Shown: piece by piece, positions 25,923 to 33,969 of the stretch
How the letters are laid out: each line of letters opens with the position of its first letter
How positions within the stretch are numbered: position 1 is the first letter of the stretch
NCBI RefSeq assembly: GCF_014190805.1
Contig: NZ_JACHVQ010000003.1
Location: 62,001-126,000 of the forward strand
Origin: Flexivirga oryzae
Lineage (GTDB): Bacteria; Actinomycetota; Actinomycetes; Actinomycetales; Dermatophilaceae
DNA length: 64,000 bases
Direction of reading: 5' to 3'
Position numbers and translations under genes: made by a program
Notes under the pieces: generated by a model
What the model was told of the DNA's origin: nothing
Database searches by the model: none
Seen by the model: only the letters and a program-made list of their open reading frames with translations

Positions 25923-26450
25923 TCACAGGTCCAGCTCGGACTCGCCGAACTTGTCCTCCAGGAATCGGCCGTGCACCTGCAACGCCTGCATGTCACGCGC
26001 GCGGCTCGCCTCGGCCAACTGCTCGACGCTGCGCCGCAGCGTGGTCAGCTGCTCCACGAGCGAATCGGTGGCGGCCTCCTCGTTCGTCGCCGAGGTGGAG
26101 GCGCGCACCGCCCCGACGTACGCCCTGATCGAGCCGGGCAGGTAGTCAGTCAGCGTGCCGTTGATCGCAACGCGCACCCCGATGTCCAGCCGGTCGGCGT
26201 CGCCGGAGGTGAGCACCTCGCGGACGGTGTCGGTCACCGCCCGGGCCAGCACCACCCCGATCGTCGGCAGGTCACCGGCGCTGCTGTTGATCTCCAGGAT
26301 CAGCGACTGGTTCTTGCGCAGCAATGCCTCCACCGAGTCGCCGGACGGGTCGGTGACCGCCTGGCTGACCGCATCGAACCGCGCCTGCGCCTGCACCCGC
26401 AGGCGCCCCGACGAACCCTCCGGGTCGAACAGGCGTGACAGCAATCCCAC
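25923..26450 (-). CDS. uncharacterised TelA-associated protein
   Basis: A 175-residue mostly helical, acidic protein (MGLLSRLFDPEGSSGRLRV; LVEQLTTLRRSVEQLAEA). No signal peptide or membrane helix. I do not recognise a named family. It starts 2 bases after the telA stop, so the two proteins are probably made together and may interact, as seen for small helical partners of TelA in other phyla (inference). Not XpaC by eye. Confidence 0.75.
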   Translation of the reverse strand: MGLLSRLFDPEGSSGRLRVQAQARFDAVSQAVTDPSGDSVEALLRKNQSLILEINSSAGDLPTIGVVLARAVTDTVREVLTSGDADRLDIGVRVAINGTLTDYLPGSIRAYVGAVRASTSATNEEAATDSLVEQLTTLRRSVEQLAEASRARDMQALQVHGRFLEDKFGESELDL

Positions 26451-26452
26451 GG

Positions 26453-27856
26453 CTACTGGTTACCGCCCGGCAGCTGCTGAGCCGGACCGCTCGGCGGCTG
26501 GATCGCGGAGGCCCCGGCCACGTCCATGCCCTGCTGCCGCATCGACCGCTCCAGGTAGGGCTTGGCGCGCTGCACCTGGCCCTCCAGGGCGCCGATCGTC
26601 TGCGCCATCGACTGCGTCGCCTGCGACCGGAACTGGTCGATCGCGTCCATGGTGGCGAAGACGTTGTCGAACGCGGCCTGCAGCTTGTCGATCTCGATCG
26701 TGCTGGACGCCGCCTGCTGGTTGATCTCCGCACCCTGGGTGCGCAGCTGCTGCGAGGTCTGCTCGATCATCGTCGAGGTGGTGCTGTTCAGCGCGGTGAT
26801 CTGGTCGAGCACGACCTTCTGCTGCGCCAGCGCCTGGCTGACGATGACGGCGGTGCGCAGGGCCGCGACCGTGGTGGTCTGGGCGCGGTCGACACCGCGG
26901 ATCAGCTCCTGGTTGTTCTTGCGGACCAGGTCGAGGGCCAGGTAGCCCTGCACCGACACCGCCATCTGGGTCATGATGTCCTGCCGCCGCTGGCGGACCG
27001 CGAAGAGCACATCCGACTTCATGATGTCGGCGTCCTCGGTGCGGCCGGAGTTCTGCAGCTCGGAGATCTTGCCCTCCACCGCGGCGTCGAGCGCCGTGGC
27101 CAGCTGGTTGTACTCGCCCAGCTTCTGCATGGCCTGCCACATGTTGTTGCGCTCGACCTCGATCGAGGCGTTGTCCTTGCGCAGCTCGTCCTGGCCCGCG
27201 GACAGCGAGCGGATGATCGCGTCCAGGTGGCTCTGCGCCGACTGGTACTTCATGAAGTAGTTCTCGATCTTGTTGCCGCCCGGCAGGAACTTCAGCAGCT
27301 TCTTGGGACCCTTGAGGTCCGCCCGGTTGGGGTCGAGATCCGTGATGGTGCGGCGCAGGTCGATCAGCGTGCCGCCGACCTTGGACTGTGCGGAGTCCTT
27401 GCCCGCCTGCGCGGCCGGGCGCTGCAGCATCCGGTTGGACACGTCCGAGGACTTGCGGATCTCGGTGTCGCCCATGTTGACGATCGAGTTGACCTTCTCG
27501 GTGAAGGCGGGCGCCTTCATGTCCATGGCGGTCAGCTCGGTGACGAACGCCTGGGCCTTCTTCTGCAGCTCGGTCTGCGCCTCGGGCGCGACCGGCACCG
27601 CCTGGACCGCCTGCTGGTCCTGGATCACCGGGACGGCCGCCGGGGCCTCGAGCACCAGCGCACCGGCCGAGGGTGCCGCGACAGGCGGCATCGCCGGCGC
27701 GGGTGCCGGTGCGGTCTGCGTGGGCGGGGCGGCTGCCGGCTGCTGGGGCGCGACCGGTTGCTGCTGCGGAGCCGGCGACGGCTGCTGCTGCCCCGCACCG
27801 GCGTTCTGCTGCTGGAACTGGTCACCGAGCCCACCGCTCAGATCGAGGTTGGACAT
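26453..27856 (-). CDS. toxic anion resistance protein (TelA/KlaA family)
   Basis: A 467-residue TelA-family protein. The first 110 residues are Gln/Pro/Ala-rich and begin with MSNLDLSGGLGDQFQQQ; from about residue 120 the chain is almost entirely helical and coiled coil, with conserved-looking NKIENYFMKYQSAQSHLDAI and QDIMTQMAVSVQGYLALDL. TelA proteins give tolerance to tellurite and cell-envelope agents by an unknown mechanism. AGGAGG lies 8 bases before the ATG. First gene of the minus-strand Ter cluster; TACATAAG near 27916 is a possible -10 region. Confidence 0.9.
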   Translation of the reverse strand: MSNLDLSGGLGDQFQQQNAGAGQQQPSPAPQQQPVAPQQPAAAPPTQTAPAPAPAMPPVAAPSAGALVLEAPAAVPVIQDQQAVQAVPVAPEAQTELQKKAQAFVTELTAMDMKAPAFTEKVNSIVNMGDTEIRKSSDVSNRMLQRPAAQAGKDSAQSKVGGTLIDLRRTITDLDPNRADLKGPKKLLKFLPGGNKIENYFMKYQSAQSHLDAIIRSLSAGQDELRKDNASIEVERNNMWQAMQKLGEYNQLATALDAAVEGKISELQNSGRTEDADIMKSDVLFAVRQRRQDIMTQMAVSVQGYLALDLVRKNNQELIRGVDRAQTTTVAALRTAVIVSQALAQQKVVLDQITALNSTTSTMIEQTSQQLRTQGAEINQQAASSTIEIDKLQAAFDNVFATMDAIDQFRSQATQSMAQTIGALEGQVQRAKPYLERSMRQQGMDVAGASAIQPPSGPAQQLPGGNQ

Positions 27857-28041
27857 GTTGCAAGCCTCCTAGCTGCCGCGGCATCTCCGCGGATCCCCGA
27901 GTGATCCTCTTACCTTATGTACTCACGCGCCGGCCTCGCAGCCCGCACGTCATACGACGCACGCGAGCCGGTTGCGTTCCACTCCCCTCCCGTCCAACGC
28001 GCGAGCGCCGCGCTGAGTTCGGGGGCGCTAGGGTCGCAGCG

Positions 28042-28620
28042 GTGAGTTCCCTGCGCATCGCGTTCATCATCGGCAGCACCCGCCCGGACCGGGTGGGACC
28101 CACGATCGCCGAATGGGCGTTCGACCACGCGACGGGCCGCGGCGACGCGGCATACGACCTGATCGATCTGGCCCACGTCGGCCTGCCGCTGCTGGACGAG
28201 CCGGAGCCGGCGGCCGCGCACCACTACCGGCACGAGCACACGAAGCGCTGGTCCCGCCTGATCGACTCGTATGACGGCTTCGTCTTCGTCGCTCCCGAGT
28301 ACAACCGCGGCGTCTCGGCGGCGCTGAAGAACTCCATCGACTACCTCTACGCGGAGTGGAACGACAAGGCGGCCGGGCTGATCTGTTACGGGTCCAGCGG
28401 CGGGTTGCGGGCCGGGGAGCAGCTGAAGTCGACGCTCGGCGAGGTGCAGATCGCGACCGTCCGCGCGCAGGTGTCGCTGTCGATCTACGACGACATGGTC
28501 GACTTCGTGCAGCTCGCGCCGCGCGACTACCAGGTCGGCAACCTGGATGCCATGCTCGACTCGTTGCTGCGCTGGGCGGCCGCGCTGCGGGCGCTGCGGG
28601 CCGGGCTGGTCAGTCCCTGA
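28042..28620 (+). CDS. NADPH-dependent FMN reductase family protein
   Basis: A 192-residue flavodoxin-fold oxidoreductase with the FMN phosphate loop IIGSTRPDRVG (residues 9-19) and the second flavin motif APEYNRGVSAALKNSIDYL. It probably reduces FMN, quinones or azo compounds with NADPH. It is divergent from the Ter cluster, and could serve redox defence, but no direct link is visible. The GTG at 28042 places the first beta strand (LRIAFIIGS) at the N-terminus. Its 3' end overlaps the convergent peptidase gene by 11 bases. Confidence 0.9.
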   Translation: MSSLRIAFIIGSTRPDRVGPTIAEWAFDHATGRGDAAYDLIDLAHVGLPLLDEPEPAAAHHYRHEHTKRWSRLIDSYDGFVFVAPEYNRGVSAALKNSIDYLYAEWNDKAAGLICYGSSGGLRAGEQLKSTLGEVQIATVRAQVSLSIYDDMVDFVQLAPRDYQVGNLDAMLDSLLRWAAALRALRAGLVSP

Positions 28621-29695
28621 GGACGTCGTTCGGGAAGCCGGGGCTGCGGTGCCCGTCACGGCCGATCATCGTGTCGGCCGCGACCAGGGCGTTGATCACG
28701 GCCTCCTCCGTCGCCTGCACGACGGCGTCATACAGCGGGTTCATCCGCGGCCACGGGACGAGATCGAGACGCTGCAGGGTGTCCGGTCGAGTGGCGACCC
28801 CGCTGTCGAGTGCGCCCGGGTTGGCGGTGGAGAAGGCCAGGAAGACGTCACCGGAGAAGTGGCTGCCGGTGGTGCCGGTGCGCGCCAGTCCGAGCGTCAC
28901 TCGTCGGGCGAGCGCCTTGCACTGCAGCGGCAGCAGCGGCGCGTTCGTCGCCACCACGGTGATGCACGACCCGGCGCCGGGCGGTGGCGCCGAACGATGC
29001 TCCTCCATCGGGTTGTCGTCGGCCAGTTGTATGCCGAGGCGGCGGCCGCGGACGGTCAACTCGCGGCGGGAGCCGAAGTTGGCCTGGGTGAGGACGCCCA
29101 CGGCATACGACTCCCCGACGACGTCCACCTGACGTGACGCGGTGCCGGTGCCGCCCTTGAAGGCGTAGCAGTTCATCCCGGTGCCGCCGCCGACGCTGCC
29201 CTCGGCGAGCGGGCCGGTGGTTGCCGCGTCGAGCGCCGCGACCGCGGTCTCCTCGCGTACGTGACGGCCGTTGATGTCGTTGAGGTAACCGTCGAACGTC
29301 TCGCCCACGACCGGGAGGTACCACCCGGGCTCCAGTGCCGGGTTGCGCGCGAGCGACCACTCGAGCACCCCGCGGTGGACCGGGCCGACCGCGTGCGTGT
29401 TGGTGATCGCCACCGGGAGGGCGAGCGAGCCGCTCTCCTCGACCCAGTGGCTGCCGGTCAGCTCGCCGTTGCCGTTGAAGGAGAACATTCCGGCCGCCAC
29501 GGCGGTGCCGACGCGCTCGCGGCCCAGCGGCAGGATCGCGGTCACACCGGTGCGGACCGGACCCTCGCCGGGGACGAGCGGTCCCTCACCCTCGATCAGC
29601 GTCGCGTAGCCCACCTCGACGCCCGGCACGTCCGTGATGGCGTTCCACGGGCCGGGGGTGCCATCGAAGTCGACGTAGTCGCGGGCGCGGGCCAT
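28610..29695 (-). CDS. P1 family peptidase (DmpA/BapA-type aminopeptidase)
   Basis: A 361-residue Ntn-like peptidase of the DmpA/L-aminopeptidase family: GVEVGYATLI N-terminus, SVGGGTGMNCYAFKGGTGTA, and the autocleavage region GAGSCITVVATNAPLLP, in which Gly-Ser marks the likely cleavage site and nucleophile. The precursor is expected to self-process into alpha and beta chains. GGAGG precedes the ATG at 29695. It lies 35 bases downstream of an MFS exporter gene on the same strand and could be co-transcribed with it. Confidence 0.92.
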   Translation of the reverse strand: MARARDYVDFDGTPGPWNAITDVPGVEVGYATLIEGEGPLVPGEGPVRTGVTAILPLGRERVGTAVAAGMFSFNGNGELTGSHWVEESGSLALPVAITNTHAVGPVHRGVLEWSLARNPALEPGWYLPVVGETFDGYLNDINGRHVREETAVAALDAATTGPLAEGSVGGGTGMNCYAFKGGTGTASRQVDVVGESYAVGVLTQANFGSRRELTVRGRRLGIQLADDNPMEEHRSAPPPGAGSCITVVATNAPLLPLQCKALARRVTLGLARTGTTGSHFSGDVFLAFSTANPGALDSGVATRPDTLQRLDLVPWPRMNPLYDAVVQATEEAVINALVAADTMIGRDGHRSPGFPNDVLRD

Positions 29696-29730
29696 GTTTC
29701 CTCCAGGGTCGAACGATGTCCGGAGTCCAC

Positions 29731-31284
29731 TCAACCAGCCCGGCGCCCCCGCGCGAGCAGCAGTGCGACGACAGCGGTGGCGACACCGGCGAGCACGGCG
29801 CTGATCAGCAGCACCACGTGGATGCCGTATGCCGTGCTGTCGACCGCGGCGTGGGTCAGCTGGGCCCGGAACTGCTGCGGTGCGTGCCCCACGACGAGCC
29901 GGCCGGCACCGGAGGCGATGGCGTCCTGGAGTTGCTGCAGTTGGGCTCCCGGCAGGTGCGCCGGCGCGACGTCGGAGGCCATCCGGGATCCGGTGCGACC
30001 CGCGAAAACCGCTCCCAGTGCTGCGACTCCGGCCGCAGTGCCGACCTGTCGCAGCGTGTTGACGACGCCGGTCGCCATACCGGCACGGTCCGGCTCGACG
30101 CTGGCGAGCGCCGCACCGGACAGGACCGCGCTGGAGGCGCCGAGGCCGATCCCGGCGAGCACGAACCCGGGTGCGAGCGCGGTCCAGTCCGACGACGCGT
30201 CGACACGGGACGCCCACACCAGACCGACCGTGACGATCAGCAGGCTGCCGGCGATCGTCACCACGTTGGGGATGCGGTGACTCAGCTGCGCGAAGACCGG
30301 CGCGGCGACGAACGACGTGACGGTGAGCGGCAGGAAGCGCAGACCGGCCTCGAACGGTGTGTAGCCGAGCGTGTTGACGAAGTAGAGCCCGACGTAATTC
30401 GTTGCAGCGACGAGGGTTCCGGCGATGACGAAGCCGGTGAGGCCGATGCCCACGTAGGCCGGCCGCCGGAACAACTCGAGGTCGACCATCGGCTCGGCGG
30501 CGCGCGCGGAGCGCACCAGGAACGCCGCCAGTGCCGCGGCCGCGACCACGAACGAGGTGACGATGACGGCAGAACCCCAGCCCTGCGACTGGCCGCGGAT
30601 GAGCCCGAACACCAACGCTGCCAACGAGACCGTGAGCAGGATGGTGCCGCCGAGGTCGACCCGGCGCGGCTTCTCCGCCTTCGACTCGGGCAGCCCGAGC
30701 CGGGCGCCGACGAACGCGAGCGCGCCGATCGGCACGTTGATCGCGAAGATCCACTGCCAGCCGGCGTTGTCGACGATGAGGCCGCCGAGCAGCGGGCCGA
30801 CCGCGGTCGCGCCCGCCAGCGTGGCACCGAAGGCACCGATCGCCTTGGCGCGTGCCTTCAGGTCCGGGTAGGCGTGTCCCAGGATCGGCATCGCCGTGCC
30901 GAACAGCATGGCCGCACCGATGCCCTGCAGGGCGCGCATCGTGTTGAGCATCAACGGGTTCACCGCGAGCGCGCACGCCAGGGAGCCGAGCGTGAAGACC
31001 GCCATACCCGTGGAGAAGAGGCGACGCCGCCCGAAGCGGTCACCAAGGGTCGCGGCCGTGAGCAGCAGCGCCGCGAGCGGCAGCGTGTAGGCGTCGACCA
31101 CCCACTGCAGGTCGCCCAGGTCGGCGTGCAGATCGGCCTGGATGTCGGGCAGCGCGACCGCGACGATCGTCATGTCGAGCATGAGCATGAACATCGCGAC
31201 GCAGATCAGCGCGAGGGCGACCCCGGGTCGCCGAGGCGCGGGTGGCGCGCCGCTGTCGGCGTGCTGGAGAGTGCTGGCGGTCAT
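29731..31284 (-). CDS. MFS transporter, DHA2 family (14-helix drug exporter)
   Basis: A 517-residue MFS protein with about 14 hydrophobic helices. Signatures: LDMTIVAVALPDIQADL in helix 1, GDRFGRRRLF between helices 2 and 3, and the antiporter motif C-like GATAVGPLLGG. DHA2 proteins export drugs, dyes or bile salts by proton antiport. ATG at 31284 has CGAGG upstream. A divergent TetR gene and a long inverted repeat lie immediately upstream, a classic exporter-repressor arrangement. Confidence 0.93.
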   Translation of the reverse strand: MTASTLQHADSGAPPAPRRPGVALALICVAMFMLMLDMTIVAVALPDIQADLHADLGDLQWVVDAYTLPLAALLLTAATLGDRFGRRRLFSTGMAVFTLGSLACALAVNPLMLNTMRALQGIGAAMLFGTAMPILGHAYPDLKARAKAIGAFGATLAGATAVGPLLGGLIVDNAGWQWIFAINVPIGALAFVGARLGLPESKAEKPRRVDLGGTILLTVSLAALVFGLIRGQSQGWGSAVIVTSFVVAAAALAAFLVRSARAAEPMVDLELFRRPAYVGIGLTGFVIAGTLVAATNYVGLYFVNTLGYTPFEAGLRFLPLTVTSFVAAPVFAQLSHRIPNVVTIAGSLLIVTVGLVWASRVDASSDWTALAPGFVLAGIGLGASSAVLSGAALASVEPDRAGMATGVVNTLRQVGTAAGVAALGAVFAGRTGSRMASDVAPAHLPGAQLQQLQDAIASGAGRLVVGHAPQQFRAQLTHAAVDSTAYGIHVVLLISAVLAGVATAVVALLLARGRRAG

Positions 31285-31312
31285 CGGGGTGCCTCGTTCC
31301 GCTGGGATCAAT

Positions 31313-31361
31313 TAGGGCTACGGGTGTTAACCAACGAATTTAGTGAACACCCGTAGCCCTA
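31313..31361. promoter_or_regulatory. 16-bp inverted-repeat operator between the MFS and TetR genes
   Basis: Perfect arms TAGGGCTACGGGTGTT (31313-31328) and its complement (31346-31361), separated by 17 AT-rich bases, lie in the 114-base divergent spacer. Placed over both promoters, it is the likely TetR operator. Confidence 0.75.
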
Positions 31362-31398
31362 CATGCGTCAAGTGACTTGATCTGAGAGGATCGGCGGT

Positions 31399-32013
31399 AT
31401 GACGGCACAGCGGACCAGCAGGCGTCGCACGGTCGCGGCACGCGGCGAGGGCGCCCGCCTGCGCGAGGAGATCCTCGACGCTGCGATCGCGCTCTGCGAG
31501 GAGCTGGACGATCCGTGGAAGCTGTCGCTGCGTGCCGTCGCCCGGAAGGTGGGCATCACGCCGACCTCGATCTATCTGCACTTCGACTCGATCGACGCGC
31601 TGCTGATGGCGGTCAAGCAGAAGCTCTGGCGGGAGTTCGGCGCGTCGATGATCGCCTCGGCCGAGGAGAGCGGGCCGACGCCATACGAGCAGGTCATCGG
31701 CTTCGGCCGGGCCTACGTCTCCTTCGCCCAGCAGCACCCCGGCGCGTTCCGGCAACTGTTCACCAAGACCTGGAACCTCCCGCTGATCGACGGGCACAGC
31801 TTCGTCGGCGAGGCACAGTTCGACCTGCTCGTGGACGCGCTGGCCGACGTCAGCTCGAGCAAGGAGGACGCGCGACTGCGCGCCACCCAGTTGTGGTGCG
31901 GCATCCACGGGCTCGTCGTGCTGCGCACTCCGATGAGCCATTTCGCGTGGCCCGACATCGACGAGCAGCTGAGGTCCATGGCACGTGCGTGGACGACCCC
32001 GGCCGCCGGTTGA
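31399..32013 (+). CDS. TetR-family transcriptional regulator
   Basis: A 204-residue TetR protein. Helix-turn-helix at residues 23-66 (EEILDAAIALCEELDD, LSLRAVARKVGITPTSIYLH F-type recognition helix), then a TetR_C ligand domain with a WxxxxG-like core (QLWCGIHGLVVLR). Divergent from the DHA2 exporter and next to a long inverted repeat, so probably a ligand-released repressor of that exporter. Confidence 0.93.
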   Translation: MTAQRTSRRRTVAARGEGARLREEILDAAIALCEELDDPWKLSLRAVARKVGITPTSIYLHFDSIDALLMAVKQKLWREFGASMIASAEESGPTPYEQVIGFGRAYVSFAQQHPGAFRQLFTKTWNLPLIDGHSFVGEAQFDLLVDALADVSSSKEDARLRATQLWCGIHGLVVLRTPMSHFAWPDIDEQLRSMARAWTTPAAG

Positions 32014-32033
32014 CGCGCCGCACCGACCCATTC

Positions 32034-32119
32034 ATTGAGCGGCATACCTCTGCATCGACCGGCATACCGATTCCGCGGAAATCGCCATGCCGCTCGTTGC
32101 AGGGGTATGCCGGTCAATC
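32034..32119. repeat. GGCATACC palindromic element, copy 1
   Basis: An 86-bp intergenic element between converging genes. Outer arms are GAGCGGCATACC and GGGTATGCCGGTC; inner arms CCGGCATACCGATTCC and GGAAATCGCCATGCCG. A second copy at 36543-36633 shares the same order and most bases. It may act as a transcription terminator and is a dispersed repeat. Confidence 0.75.
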
Positions 32120-32133
32120 GTGCAGGGTCACCG

Positions 32134-33969
32134 TCACCGGTAGCCCGCGGCCTGCAGACCGTACAGCTGGGCGTAGTGCCCGCCCGCCGCCATCAGCTCC
32201 GCGTGCGTCCCCTGCTCGGCGACCGTGCCGTCGGCGAGGACGACGACCCGGTCCGCCGAGGCGACGGTGGAGAAGCGGTGCGTCACGATCAGGGTCACCC
32301 CTCCGGCTCGCGAGGTCTCCCGGGCCGCGGCGGCATACCGGTCGAAGAGCGCGTGCTCGGTCGCTGGGTCGAGTGCCGACGTCGGCTCGTCCAGCACGAG
32401 CAGCAACGGCGCCTGCCGCACCATCGCCCGGCCGATCGCCAGCCGCTGCCACTGCCCGCCGGACAGATCCACACCGCCGGGCCACGACGGTCCGAGGTGG
32501 GTGTCCAGGCCGTCCGGCAGCGCGGCGAGCACGTCCGAGGCGGCCGCGTCGTCGAGCGCCCGGAGGATGCGATCGTCGGGCGGTATGGCGAGGGGCTCGG
32601 TCTCGATACGCTCGTTCCTCGCTACTCGACCAGCGGTGTCCTCCAGGCCACCGACGCCGATGGCCTCGCGGGCGGTGAGTTCCAGCTTGAGGTGGTCCTG
32701 GAAGGCACCGGCGCAGTGCCGGCGCCAGTCGTCCAGCGAAAGCTCCTGCAAATCCGTCGAATCCACCAGGACCCGGCCGCCGCTGACGTCATACATTCCG
32801 GTGAGCAGGCCGATCAGGGTCGACTTCCCGGCACCGTTCTCGCCCACGACGGCGACCACTTCACCGGCCGGTAGGTGCAGGTCGACGTCGTGCAGCGCCT
32901 CGCGATCGGCGCCCGGGTAGCGGAAGCTCACGCCTTCGAGCGTCAGCCCGTCGCGGAGTGCGGCCGGTGCTTCGGCGACGCCCGGGTGGTCCGCCGCCGC
33001 GTGCTCGCCATACTCCTCCAGCCAGCGGTAGCGCTTGACCGTGCGCAGCGTCTGGCCGAGGAAATGCACTGTGGACTGCAGACTTCCGACGACATCGCGC
33101 AGCTGCCCGACCACCAGGACCCCTGTCGCGAACCGTGCGGGTGACACCCGGCCGTGCAGGGCGTCGTGCGCCATCCAGACCAGGATCGCCATCGCGGCGA
33201 CGACATACAGCAGCGTGATGACGCTGGAGAAGGCGGCACCGCGGGCTTCCGCACGGACGAACGGTTTCCGCCATTCATCCGCCTCCTGGCCGAGCAGCCG
33301 CAGCAGCCGTCCACGGGCGCCGAAAATGCGCAGCTCGGAGGCGGCGACCGGGTCGACGCTCAGGTTGGCGAAGTGCTTGCTGCGGCGACCGGCGGCCGCC
33401 GAGCTGTCCTCGGCCTGCTGCTCCCAGCGCATGGTGCAACTCGCCCACCAGCTCGCGGGTGCGCCGATCAGCAACAGCAGCAGCAGCCGAAGGTCGGCGC
33501 CCGCGGCGACGATGATCGTGGTGACCGGTGCCACCAGGTTGTTGACCGCGTTGATCAGCGAGTTGTACGCCATACCAAGGGCGCCCATCCGCTCACGCAA
33601 CGCGTGCATCTGGTCCCGGTACCGGGGGTCCTGCAGGTGATCGAGCGTCGGCGCGGTGCCGCTGATCCGGGCGACCTCGGAGTCGAAGTGATGCCCGATG
33701 CGCTCGTTCAGGCCGACTCTGGCCTGCACGCCGCACACGCCGAGGACGAAACCGAACGACTCGGTGAACGCGAACCCGGTGAGACCGGCCACGAGCAGGT
33801 GGAGTTCGTGCGTCGTCAGCCCGGCGACGATCAGGCCGAAGAACAGCGGGCGCAGGTATTGCAGCACCCGGCCCAGCGCCTCGAGGAACGCCACGACCGT
33901 TGCGCTCCGGCTGATCCCCCAGGAAGTCCGCAGGACCAGCGCGATCGACTGCAGGTGATAGCGGATCAT
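32134..33969 (-). CDS. ABC exporter, fused permease and ATPase (subunit B of a pair)
   Basis: A 611-residue ABC exporter half: five to six membrane helices in residues 10-300, then an ATPase with Walker A VGENGAGKST, signature LSGGQWQRLAIGRAM and Walker B LLVLDEPTSALD. Between the Q-loop (FQDHLKLEL) and the signature lies an extra stretch containing GRVARNERIETEP, encoded by a dispersed DNA repeat at 32599-32631. The ATG shares one base with the stop of the upstream paralogue (TGATG), pointing to a heterodimer. Substrate unknown. Confidence 0.9.
   Translation of the reverse strand: MIRYHLQSIALVLRTSWGISRSATVVAFLEALGRVLQYLRPLFFGLIVAGLTTHELHLLVAGLTGFAFTESFGFVLGVCGVQARVGLNERIGHHFDSEVARISGTAPTLDHLQDPRYRDQMHALRERMGALGMAYNSLINAVNNLVAPVTTIIVAAGADLRLLLLLLIGAPASWWASCTMRWEQQAEDSSAAAGRRSKHFANLSVDPVAASELRIFGARGRLLRLLGQEADEWRKPFVRAEARGAAFSSVITLLYVVAAMAILVWMAHDALHGRVSPARFATGVLVVGQLRDVVGSLQSTVHFLGQTLRTVKRYRWLEEYGEHAAADHPGVAEAPAALRDGLTLEGVSFRYPGADREALHDVDLHLPAGEVVAVVGENGAGKSTLIGLLTGMYDVSGGRVLVDSTDLQELSLDDWRRHCAGAFQDHLKLELTAREAIGVGGLEDTAGRVARNERIETEPLAIPPDDRILRALDDAAASDVLAALPDGLDTHLGPSWPGGVDLSGGQWQRLAIGRAMVRQAPLLLVLDEPTSALDPATEHALFDRYAAAARETSRAGGVTLIVTHRFSTVASADRVVVLADGTVAEQGTHAELMAAGGHYAQLYGLQAAGYR

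Noticed and set aside
28610..30976. Fusion of the P1 peptidase with an upstream 400-residue domain
   Set aside because: The extra codons lie antisense-free but in the wrong frame of the MFS gene and give Arg-rich sequence. A ribosome site marks the true start at 29695.
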